A stretch of 64,000 bases of DNA, from assembly GCA_016081115.2 (NCBI GenBank), contig CM071936.1, positions 81,321,262-81,385,261 of the forward strand. Direction: 5' to 3'. The notes below the pieces were generated by a model. The model saw only the letters and a program-made list of their open reading frames with translations, made no database searches and was not told the origin of the DNA. The DNA comes from Rehmannia glutinosa (Eukaryota > Streptophyta > Magnoliopsida > Lamiales > Orobanchaceae). Made by a program: the position numbers and the translations under genes. Positions 42,589-52,086 of this stretch are shown here, piece after piece (the first letter of the stretch is position 1; every line of letters starts with the position of its first letter).

Positions 42589-43642
42589 TAAAAGAATGAA
42601 GAAATTACGCTTAAACTCTTTGTACTATTCTCGTTTTTATATTTTATCATATGAACTATTTTTCGCTATATTTTATTATATGAAAAATTTTGCACTTTGC
42701 CCAATATGGACATTTTTACCCATAAAATTTTATTTTTCTCAAAATAATAAAAATAGTTCATTACGATCATATCCAACTCATCATGCTTCCGTATAAAAAA
42801 TTAATAATCTCTTAAATTCATATGTTGTTTGACTAGAATGTAGAGCTTTTAAAATGCATAGACTGGGCCAGTCAAGCCCAATCCATCGGACCAATAGTAA
42901 AACTTGGGCCAGGCCAAACAATAGTCGAGCCGCTAATTCTGGAGCCCAACCCAAAAAATTATATTAAGAAATTTGGTGCTAACTGGGCCGGGCCAAATAG
43001 GTCCGATGTTTTTCTGGCCTAAAAAATAAACAATATAATTTTAGTTAATTACCGTTGAAAATATTCGTCACTAACCAGAAATATTCAACTACATTCTAGC
43101 CGAATCAATTAAGGCCTGCAGTCACTAGCCCGTTCGACTGATATTTTCTTTGGGTTGAAATTTGTAATTTTTAGGCCCAAAAAACACCGGGACTATTCGG
43201 CCCAACCCATTAGGCCCGAAAAATCGGCCTGGGTGACCCGAATTTCATAGTGTAATTTTGTGGGTTGGGCTCCAAAATTAGCGGCCTGACTACTGTTTTT
43301 GGACCAGGCCGGCCCGACCTGATCTTTACTATTGGTCTGACGGACTGGGTCGGGCTAGCTTGACCCGGGCATTTTGACATCTCTACATTCTAGTCAAACA
43401 ATGTATGAATTTAAGATATTATTGATTTTTTATACGGAAGCATGATTGGTTGGATATGATCTTAATGAACTATTTTTATTATTTAAAAAAAAAAAAATTT
43501 AGGGGTAAAAAATGTCCATATAGGGCAAAATGCACAAATTTACGCAGTTCATATGATAAAGTGTAACGAAAAATAGTTTATATGGTAAAGTGTAAAAACT
43601 CAAATAGTACAAAGGGTTTAGTGTAATATCCTCTAAAATAAT
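42589..43642. mobile_element. Mutator-like foldback element with 430-470 bp inverted arms
   Basis: 42598-43633 is nearly all inverted repeat: left arm about 42598-43027, right arm about 43164-43633, central loop about 135 bp. Matching strings are TTTGACTAGAATGTAGAG, ATCATGCTTCCGTATAAAAA and GGACCAATAGTAAA-type segments. The flanks TAAAAGAAT (42589-42597) and TAAAATAAT (43634-43642) match in eight of nine bases, the duplication size of Mutator-like elements. No transposase. A transcript would fold into a long hairpin and could feed small RNAs. Confidence 0.85.
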
Positions 43643-43944
43643 AGTAAGACTAAACTTAATAAGCTCTTAAAAACATTTACAAGTTGCTTAATGATTTACA
43701 AAAGATTTTTAATTGAAAAAAAAATCGAAGAACTTATAAGATGTTAAAAAAAGTTTGAGAACTTATATGCTTCAACGTAAAGACTAAATAACTAAATAAG
43801 TCTACCTCAACTTAATGATTTTGAGATATAAGATCTTAATTTAACAAATTTCTTTAAATACTGAAACTTCATCATTTTTTTTTTAAACACTTCAATAACT
43901 TATTTAAAACCTAACATATTATAAGCTCTAAAATGTATTACACA
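43643..43944. other. AT-rich DNA, nothing recognised
   Basis: About 300 bases of A/T-rich sequence with short poly-A and poly-T runs. No ORF, repeat end or other signal that I can support. Confidence 0.4.
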
Positions 43945-44111
43945 AATGAGTAGGTCTCTTGTAGGACCGCCTTAGGATCCTATTCCGTAAGACGGATCCT
44001 ACCCGCAACCCGCTCAGCCCACCAACCCGCCTACAACACCCGCCACCCGCCCTTGACCCACCACCGCTACAAAGACCTCTTATTTAAAAAAAAATAAAAA
44101 AAAGAGGTCCA

Positions 44112-44173
44112 TAGGGAAATAGAACCCGGGACCTTAATAGGCTTAAAGTGGTGTTCTACCACTACACCACTAG
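44112..44173 (-). ncRNA. tRNA-Gly-like pol III promoter relic (SINE head or tRNA pseudogene)
   Basis: The minus strand reads AGTGGTGTAGTGGTAGAA, which fits an A box as in plant tRNA-Gly, and 25 bases later CCCGGGTTCTATTTCCC, a B box with changes from GGTTCGATTCC. The anticodon arm and acceptor pairing are not kept, so it is not a working tRNA. A T-rich stretch follows on the minus strand. Confidence 0.5.
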
Positions 44174-44284
44174 TATTTATTGTGTAATTTTAGTATAGCA
44201 GTTTATATAAACCCATTCATAAATACGTCTGGTAATTAAAAAAAATTAAAAACGCCTATAAATGTAAAAGCTAAGAATCGAACT

Positions 44285-45110
44285 CAAGTATATTAAAAAA
44301 AATGATACATTATCTCAATAAATTGATACTTATAAAAGTATTACTTTAACTACATCATATTTATTTTTTATTTTTCATCTTTTTTTGTTCCTAGTTTGTA
44401 ACTGTATTAAGAAATATGATATTTTATCTCAACAAACGGATACTTTTACTTATAAAAGTGTTACTTTAACTATGTCATATTTATTTTTTATTTTTTCTTC
44501 TTTCCTTTATTTCTAATTTGTGACTATATTAAATAACATGATACTTTATCTCAAAAAATAGATAATTTAACGTATAAAAGTGTTACTTTAACTCTGTTAT
44601 ATATATATATATATTTATATATATATCGTAGCATATTCATAATTTGTGATTATATTAAAAAATTAGTTACTTTATCTCAAAAAACAAATACTTTTACATA
44701 TAAAAGTGTTACTTTAACTATATCATATTTATTTTTTATTTTTTCTTCTTTCCTTCATTTCTAATTTGTGACTATATTATAAAACATGACATTTTATCTC
44801 AAAAAATAGATACTTTAACGTATAAAAGTGTTACTTTAACTCTATCATATTTATTATTCATCTTTCTTTGTATTTATTATCAAAAAATATAATATTTTAT
44901 TTAAAAAACAGATATTTTTACTCTTAAAACATGATATTTTGTCTCAAAAAATATATATTTTTACTCATAAAGGTATTACTTTAACTCCGATATATTAATT
45001 TGTCCTTCAATGTAATGTAATCATAATTTGTGGCTATATTAAAAAATATGATATTTTATCTAAAATAAGCGATATTTTTTTCATAAAATCAGTATTCTTT
45101 AATCGGCGAA
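44285..45110. repeat. Diverged tandem array, unit about 120 bp, 6-7 copies
   Basis: A unit containing TTATCTCAAAAAATAGATAC, TATAAAAGTGTTACTTTAAC and TCATATTTATTTTTTATT repeats with spacings of about 114, 122, 126, 122 and 103 bases (marker TATCTC at 44311, 44425, 44547, 44673, 44795), then less regularly. It is AT-rich and non-coding. Confidence 0.85.
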
Positions 45111-45235
45111 CAAAAAAAGAAAAAAAAAAAAAAAAAGGGAGGAGGACTGTTGTTGACCGGGGGTGGCCAAGCGGAGGATCCATGGTCAAATAGATTTGTC
45201 TTACAGTTGAGACGTATAAGACGGTCTATATGAGT

Positions 45236-45663
45236 TTTTCTTTTATAAGAATAAAAGCCTTTAAGATTTTTTTAATAAGCTTGAATCCAATTTAAAGTTT
45301 AAGTTCAATATGAAAAACTTAATTTGAGTTTGCCAACTAAACTTACTATCGGCTCCTTTAAAATTTGTATATATCGGCAAAAAGGCACAAGGATCATTGT
45401 CTTTTTATTTGGGTCCGACGCGAACCGAAGTCAGGATTTGGGGTCACCGCGACCTCCACCCCAGATCAAGTTGTTTGATGAGAAAGCGAGGTCCACATGA
45501 TCCTACCATGTGGAAGCAGCCCGTACGGCTTAGGAAAATCCATTTTATAAGTATAGCACAGTTTAACCAACTCAGATTTCTCATTAGTACATTTGCACTT
45601 TTGCTCTTTCGAAACTTATGGATGTTAAATCTGAATGCCGGAGAAAATGGTCGTGGATGTTGC
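45236..45663. other. Unassigned sequence left of copia E
   Basis: The first 130 bases are AT-rich. From 45370 the composition rises, and an open frame of 90 residues (45397-45669) begins MSFYLGPTRTEVRIWGHRDL. I do not recognise it and nothing supports it as a gene. The stretch may belong to the same older element as 49212-49695, split by copia E. Confidence 0.3.
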
Positions 45664-45999
45664 TGTTAAAATAAAGTAATTTGGAATCTTGACTCTTGGG
45701 ATCAAGCATTGAAAAATGGAGTCAAATATTCAAGCCTTGGAAGATGAAGTCAAGACCTTGAAATTGAATAAAGTCTTGAAAATTAAAAGAAGCAATTAAT
45801 ATTTTTGACTACCCTTTGTATCTCAATGTCTCTAGAATATACATTGCATTGTATAAATAGGAGGTATGTTGTAGTTGAAGTAACAAGAGAAAGTAAGTAA
45901 AATCCAATTGTAAAATCAAGAGTGAGTTGTAGCAACTCTAGTAAAATTCAATCAATAAAATCATGTTTTTCAAGCCTATCATAGCTTTCGCACCCAACA
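45664..45999 (+). mobile_element. 5' LTR of copia E
   Basis: Matches 48884-49211 closely, ending CGCACCCAACA. TATA box TATAAATAG at 45852-45860. Its start is uncertain: TGTTAAAATAAAG precedes the shared TTGGAATCTTGAC, where the 3' copy has TGTTATTGGAATC. Confidence 0.85.
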
Positions 46000-46002
46000 A
46001 AT

Positions 46003-46017
46003 TTGGTATCTAGAGCC
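46003..46017 (+). other. Primer binding site of copia E
   Basis: TTGGTATCTAGAGCC, three bases after the LTR, resembles TGGTATCAGAGCC (complement of initiator tRNA-Met) with one inserted and one changed base. Confidence 0.8.
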
Positions 46018-46377
46018 AAGGATACATCAAGCATCCCTAGACGTGGGTAGCAATCAAGAAAGCCCCAGTGTGCAGCAATAAAAAAAGCCCCATTTTTGAG
46101 CTAAAATAGCCCACTGCAATTCTTTAAAATTTTTGCAGCAAGTAATCATTTTCTTCTTCAGTTATATATTAATTCAAGTTGTTTGGCTTGATTTTTGGAG
46201 CTAGTGTACTCAACTCGCTGACTTGGCATTTTGTTGAGTACTCCATTTCTATAAAAGACCATTTGCAATTCAATTAATACAATTGAGAAAGTAATAGTTG
46301 GCGTGAAAGTGGTCCACAACAGAAAGCTTTCATTTTGGCAGCAGCTTTCAGAATCCAAAAGCAACAGTTCATCTAAA

Positions 46378-47400
46378 TGGCGTCTTCCTTATTCGCATAT
46401 TCTCTAAGTCAAGTGCCAATTTTGAAGGAGAACATTATGATTACTGGAGTAGCCAAATGCAAACATTCTTCATCTCTTTGGATCTTTGGGATGTGATCGA
46501 TGGTGAAAAACCAACCGAAGAGGAAGAAAATTCGGAAAAATTACAAAAAGAGCTCAAGAAAAAAGATGCAAAGGCGCTGCGATATATTCAACAAGGTGTA
46601 GGAAAATCCATCTTTCCTCGTATTTTTGGAGTTAAAAAAGCCAAAGAAGCTTGGGAAATTTTGAAGCAAGAATTTCAAGGAACTGAAAAAACAATTGCCT
46701 TGAAGCTTCAATCATTGTGGAGAGATTTTGATAATCTCAAAATGGATGAAAGAGAGTCGGTTCGTGATTTCTCATCACGAGTCACGGAGATTGTGAACCA
46801 AATAAAAAGTTGTGGAGACACAATCCAAGATAAAAGAGTCGTGGAAAAAGTGTTACGATGTCTTCCTCCCAAGTTCGATCATGCCGCTGCCGCTATCGAA
46901 GAATCAAAAGATTTGTCTAAAATGACCATGTACGAGTTGACGGGATCGCTTCTTGCACATGAGCAAAGAATCAATCGTTCGACTTATCCATCAATCGAAC
47001 AAGCCTTTCAATCTAAGCAAGCATTAAAATCAAGTTCGAGCAATCGAGGAGAATCAAAGGAGGCTCGAATTACAAAAAGGGAAATGGCAAGTGGAGGCAA
47101 AATGAAAAGACAAGCAATTGGAAAGGCAAGTCATCGTCAAGTTCCGATGATAATCCCACTTGTGTTATTTGCAAAAAGTCGAAACATGAATCTAAAGATT
47201 GTTTCTTTAGATGCAAAAGATGCAAAATTCCTAACCATTCACAAAAGGATTGTTGGTTTCAAAATAAAGGAAAAGAAGAGGAAAAAGAAGAAGCCAAGTT
47301 TTTGGAGCAATCTAAAGAGGAAATCTTGTTCTATTCAAGTGCCAATTGTGATTCCAAAAACATGTGGTGTTTGGATAGTGGCTGCAGTAACCACATGACC
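46378..47400 (+). pseudogene. Copia E gag and protease start
   Basis: ATG at 46378 (MASSLFAYS). A one-base loss near 46420 puts the rest in the frame of the 313-residue piece 46457-47398. It holds the UBN2/Retrotran_gag-type domain: SLDLWDVIDGEKPTEEE, AWEILKQEFQGTEKTIALKL, ESVRDFSSRVTEIVNQIKSC and KVLRCLPPKFDHAAAAIEES. Another frameshift before 47161 precedes two zinc knuckles in a different frame: CVICKKSKHESKDC and CKRCKIPNHSQKDC. The protease motif CLDSGCSNHMTGNRD lies at 47370-47412, with the rest of protease in 47450-47800. Confidence 0.88.
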
Positions 47401-47459
47401 GGGAATCGAGATATCTTTGTGGATTTCAATCCGAACATTACCTCCTAAATAATTCTCGG

Positions 47460-48920
47460 TGATGGCTCGCAAAGGAGTGGAAAAGGAAAAGGCACTATTG
47501 CTATTCAAACTAAGGAAGGTAATAAAAAATTCATTACCGATGTTCTTTATGTGCCAAATCTTTCGCACAACCTTCTTAGTGTTGGACAACTTATTCAAAA
47601 GGATTTCTCTGTCCATTTTGATAACGGGAAGTGCCAAATTCTTGACAAAAAGAGGAATGATGTCATTGCAAATGTTGAGATGGAAAATAATATATTTCCT
47701 CTCACGATGCCGCTAAATGAAAATTGTGCACTGAAAGTTGAAAATGCCGATTTGTCAAATCTATGGCATTTTGATGCGGGCATCTTAATAGTAAGGGTCT
47801 TCATCTACTCAAAGAGAAAAAGATGGTGATTGGACTTCCTGATATTCAAAAAATAAATCAAGTTTGTGAAGGTTGCATTTACGGAAAAATGCACAAACTT
47901 CCATTTCCAAAAAATTCATGGCGAGCAAAAGCGCCGTTGGAGCTTGTTCATTCAGATATTTGTGGGCCAATGCAAACTCCCACTCCTGGAAATAAGAGAT
48001 ACTTCATTCTCTTCATTGACGATTACACAAGGATGATGTGGATTTACTTCCTCAATCAAAAATCAGAAGCATTCTCTACTTTCCTCCAATTTAAAGCACT
48101 TGTTGAAAGACAAAGTGGTTTCTTGATTAAAAATTTGAGGACCGATCGCGGAAGAGAATTTCTCTATAATCCCTTCATCGAATATTGCAAGGCAAATGGG
48201 ATTAAAAGACAGCTGACTGTGAGCAGAACCCCTCAGCAAAACGGCGTTGCCGAAAGAAAAAATCGCACAATTGTTGAAATGGCCAGAAGCATGCTAAAAG
48301 GCAAAGGGCTTCCAAATTTATACTGGGCAGAAGCTGTATTCACGGTAGTGTATATTCTCAATCGATCTCCTACAACGGTTGTCCAAAATAAAACCCCTTA
48401 TGAAGCTTGGTACAAGCAAAAGCCAAAAGTTGATCATTTCAGGGTTTTTGGCAGCATATCATATGCCCATATTCCATCACAAAGCCGTGAGAAATTTGAT
48501 GAGAAAGGAAAAAAACTTCTCTTTATTGGCTATAGTGATGAGTCAAAAGGCTACCGCTTGTTGGACCCTAATACAAACAAAATTACAATTTCACGAGACG
48601 TTGTCTTCGATGAAACTGCAACTTGGGATTGGAAACGAAAGCAAGTCGTTGACTCAATATCTTATGAGGATCCTTCAACATCTCAAGCTTCCTCACAAGT
48701 TCAGAATATTGAGCAAGATCCGAAAGTCCCTACTCCAAGAATTGGGGAAGAATCTGATCATGAAAGTCCTATAAGAAGGACACGTTCACTAAGAGAGATT
48801 TACGAATCAAGTGAACTTGTCTTGTTCACAAACGAGACTCAAACAGTTCAAGAAGCAACTCAAGATTACAAATTAAGAGGGGGTGTTATTGGAATCTTGA
48901 CTCTTGGGATCAAGCATTGA
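47460..48920 (+). pseudogene. Copia E protease C-terminus, pre-integrase and integrase
   Basis: 47500-47720 encodes the late protease (FITDVLYVPNLSHNLLSVGQ, in the frame of 47551-47829). The open frame 47823-48920 (365 residues) has the zinc-binding end CEGCIYGKMHKLPFP and a complete integrase core with FILFIDDYTRMMWIYF (first D), RTDRGREF (second D) and PQQNGVAERKN (E), then KTPYEAWYKQKPKVDHFRVF and FIGYSDESKGYRLLDP. The pre-integrase His pair near 47765 is frameshifted. The frame runs through the PPT and stops inside the 3' LTR. Confidence 0.9.
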
Positions 48921-49211
48921 AAAATGGAGTCAAATATTCAAGCCTTGGAAGATGAAGTCAAGACCTTGAAAGTTGAATAAAGTCTTGAAAATTAAAAGAA
49001 GCAATTAATATTTTTGACTACCCCTTTGTATCTCAATGTCTCTAGAATAGTCTATTGCATTGTATAAATAGGAGGTATGTTGTAGTTGAAGTAACAAGAG
49101 AGAAGTAAGTAAAATCCAATTGTAAAACCAAGAGTGAGTTGTAGCAACTCTAGTAAAATTCAATCAATAAAATCATATTTTTCAAGCCTATCATAGCTTC
49201 CGCACCCAACA
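48884..49211 (+). mobile_element. 3' LTR of copia E (328 bp)
   Basis: Starts TGTTATTGGAATC right after the PPT AAGAGGGGG and ends CGCACCCAACA. TATA box at 49063-49071. It is nearly identical to the 5' LTR. Confidence 0.92.
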
Positions 49212-49695
49212 GCTAAATCCGAATGGTTGGAATATCTTCAGATGTAATGGTTTTCTTTTATTTTTCTCTGCGTTGTTTTGCTGATCTTCTTGAAAAGTAG
49301 GGTGATGTATTTCACGTGCTTGCCCGTTTTGTTTTGATGATGATCTTTGCGCTTGTCGACTCTTCCATTGTCTCGTGAATGCTCCTTGTTTGTGTTGCTT
49401 TGGATCCGCTCACCTCAGTTACGCTCCTTTCTTTGTTTTTTTTTTTTTTCACTTTTGCATTGATGTTCAGGCTATTTTGTTACTTTGTTTAGGAATAGCC
49501 AAAGCCATCAGGCCTCAGGTTTGTGGGTCTGTTCTTCATGAGTTGTTCTTCCTAGGTCTTGCTTGACTTGATCTCTTGTTCTTATGTGGGTACTAGAATC
49601 TCTCTGGTTCTGCTTGGAATTTTGGGTTAGGTAACCCATGGTTTGTACATTCATTGAGTATTAATATATCTTTTGCCATTTCATTAAAAAAAGTT
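49212..49695 (+). mobile_element. LINE-like 3' tail
   Basis: T-rich sequence with scattered TTTGTTTTG blocks, a TATTAATATATCTTTTGCC end and a terminal A run (49687-49693), in the style of plant L1 3' UTRs. There is no coding part to prove it. Open frames are chance. Confidence 0.4.
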
Positions 49696-50404
49696 TCTAA
49701 CTACCTATATTGGCTTAAATATGTTAAGGTCTTAGTTGGAGACTGGTCGGCACTAGAATATTCGCCGCCCAATAAAACCATGCTCCGCTACACAACTGAC
49801 CTGAGAACCTGCAACACCACCGTTAGAAGGGGGCCGGGGGATTTTCTGGCGTACCCACTCTGACGCTCAAGTCAGTATCGTTTTAGAGAAAGAAAATATC
49901 AAATAACAAAGTATATTAAAAACGTATTGTGTGTGTCTAACCAGCGGCGTACCTTGCTTGTGCCCCTTTTATAGGTTTGGGAATTAGGGTTGCATAGGCA
50001 TCAAGCCATACTAAAACCCTAATTAACACACAGGCCTATGTTAATCACCCATATTGGGCCATAAGCCTATCAGGCCCAAGAGATCGGTAAGCCCTTAGGT
50101 TGGCCCATTCGAACGTCCGACCCAACATGTCGGTAGGCTCTTAGGTTAGCCCAATTGAGGGTCCAACCCAATAGGTCGGTAGGCCCTTAGGTTGGCCCAA
50201 TCGAGGGTCCAACCCAATATGTCAGTCCATCAGGCCCAGAGCTCGGTCCCGGCCAAGTTAGTGAGACTAGCCCCTTTGCAGGCCTAAGTCCAAACCTATA
50301 CTCCCGGAGGTTGGCCCAGCCCTAGAGGTCGGCCTAGTCTAGGCCTACCATGAGCCCAGGTCTACCATCATGCCCATATAAATAGGTCGGTCTAAATAGG
50401 CCTC
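49696..50404. repeat. Unassigned repeat with three 46-bp tandem units
   Basis: A more GC-rich stretch with CTGCAACACCACCGTTAGAA and GACGCTCAAGTCAGTA, strings in the style of plant LTRs. Units of 46 bp starting TCGGTA(A/G)GC(C/T)CTTAGG lie at 50084-50129, 50130-50175 and 50176-50221. It ends at the LTR of copia F. Family unknown, no gene. Confidence 0.5.
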
Positions 50405-51959
50405 TGTTAGGAAATTTATTGTTTAGATTTTGATGAATGCCATGTAAAACTTAGAATAGGAAGTTGGCACCCCATTTTTGTTGTAAAGCGCATTGTAATA
50501 AATAAATTTGGTCAAGCCGAGTTAAGTCGGCTATGCCCAAACATGCAAGAAGACAATCTGGAGACTAGAAGGAAGACTCATTTGCAAAGACAAGAGTATG
50601 GCAAAGAAGAGTAGACGGGAACTCTATGAAGAAGCGGTGAGATGCGAGTGCACTGAGTGGAGTATCGGTCAAGTCAACTCAAGAAAAGCCAAGTCTCAAG
50701 TTGAAGTGACGGAAGAGTCATCCGATGATTGGAAAGTCGACTCTAAGTCACCCGGGGAAAGCAAGGAAATGGTCAAGTCGAGATAATCGAAAAAGATCCG
50801 TTGCACGAAATCAAGAGAATTACTTAAACAAGTAATATCTCCATGATACCTTTCTCGAAGTGCTCATCCCGAAGCGTGCAAAAGGAATAAACCAATGGGA
50901 AGCACTACACCGTGTCGAACTACGAAAAGGTGAAGAACAATTCATACGAGGAAATGGCAATTCCAAGGATCGCAACAAGACAAGCCAACGATCGCAAGTG
51001 ACTTTAAAAAATAAGCTATCTCTTCAACGGGCAAATTTTTGAAAGATCACTATAAAAGGCCGAGAAATGACTTTGAGAAGACGGACGAGAACCACAAACG
51101 TTCAAGAAATTATTAGAATCAGTAAACACGAAATATTCTCAATCCTCAAGCCTACACTACGAAGAACATCAATCCAACACTCACTGTGAAGGAAAGATAA
51201 CTTCAATCGGTTGAAGAGGAAAATCTTGAAAAATCAAGGGGTCTACATTCCACGAAGGATTGTAGAAAGGTTCAAGGTCGAACCAAGTCTTGAGCTTTTG
51301 GAGGGCTTCGTGATCAAATCCAAAGAGCTTGAGCAAGTGACCTATAGTAGCAAAGCAATTTGCCTGCCCCGTGAAGAAAAGCCGAGTCGTCACGAGAAGC
51401 CGGTGAGTGATCAAGGCGTCTCGGCATCGAGTCCCAAAGGATCAAGTCATTTGTGTGATCAAGACTTGTATCCGGGACATTACCACTTTGTATCTCGATC
51501 AATATCTAGTGGATTCCCCAGGAGTTGGAGAAGAGAGGAGTAGAAGAATTACCCCATCTTGAACCTCTATAAAAATCTTATTGTGTCATTTACATTTCAA
51601 AGACTTTAATTCTTGCATCATATTTGTTTATTTCTCACGACATATTTGCTATCCATAAGATAATCTCTAAGTACTAAATCAAGCTCTAAATCTCTACTTA
51701 ACCAATCTTAAGGGTGTTAAGTCTTCCTTTGCGAAAACAAACCACGGTTGAGTTAATTTAGACTTAACGGTGAGTTATTCCATCAACAGATCGGTTGAGT
51801 CCGTTGAAAGACTAACACTCTTGATCAACTAAATTGGTCATCCACCAAGGAGACAATTGTGTAGTATCAACTCGAATTTTAAAAGGACTAAATCAAAAAT
51901 TTGGTAAGGTTTATTCAACCCCCTTCTAAACCTCACACTTACACCCCTTGGGACCTACA
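50405..51959 (+). mobile_element. 5' LTR of copia F (1555 bp)
   Basis: Starts TGTTAGGAAATTTATTG and ends TTGGGACCTACA. TATA box TATAAAAG at 51051-51058. It matches 62920-64000 over the visible part, and the differences concentrate at former CAG/CTG sites. Confidence 0.93.
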
Positions 51960-51960
51960 A

Positions 51961-51977
51961 GTGGTATCGAGAGGTTG
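51961..51977 (+). other. Primer binding site of copia F (tRNA-Met)
   Basis: GTGGTATCGAGAGGTTGG lies one base after the LTR. It matches TGGTATCAGAGC with CAGAGC changed to CGAGAG, another CAG-type change. Confidence 0.85.
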
Positions 51978-52086
51978 GTTCATTGAGCCTTCCGTGACCA
52001 GTTCTTGAACTAGATCTCCAAACTTTTCAAAGTTTGCTTTAGTACTTAAACTTTCAAAACTCTTTTTATCATTAAAATTTATTATC

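Larger units (their letters stand above)
43945..45235. repeat. Dispersed repeat with GACCGTCT-like ends, containing a tandem array
   Basis: Left end ATGAGTAGGTCTCTTGTAGG, right end (reverse complement) AACTCATATAGACCGTCTTA. Both resemble ends of a repeat with gagacggtctcac motifs that I remember from asterid genomes; this is recollection and unverified. Inside lie a CCCGCC-rich stretch (43990-44060), a tRNA-like relic (44112-44173), the tandem array and a poly-A run (45117-45135). Confidence 0.45.
45664..49211 (+). mobile_element. Copia E: short, RT-less copia retrotransposon (3.5 kb)
   Basis: Plus-strand element with two LTRs of about 330 bp, a tRNA-Met-type PBS, gag with two zinc knuckles, the protease DSG motif, a well-kept integrase, and a PPT placed right after the integrase end. 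RT and RNase H are missing entirely; the linker that normally leads into RT (PIRRTRSLREIYES) is followed by the PPT. It could move only with RT from another element. I find no clear target duplication. Confidence 0.9.

Noticed and set aside
44112..44173. Functional tRNA gene
   Set aside because: The acceptor and anticodon stems do not pair and the B box is mutated.
44285..45110. Centromeric satellite
   Set aside because: Only six to seven diverged units, confined within a transposon-like repeat.
45397..45669. 90-residue frame as a possible host gene
   Set aside because: No recognisable domain, no promoter or splice context, and it runs into the copia E LTR.
50084..50221. CRISPR-like array
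   Set aside because: Units are direct tandem repeats without spacers, in a plant genome.
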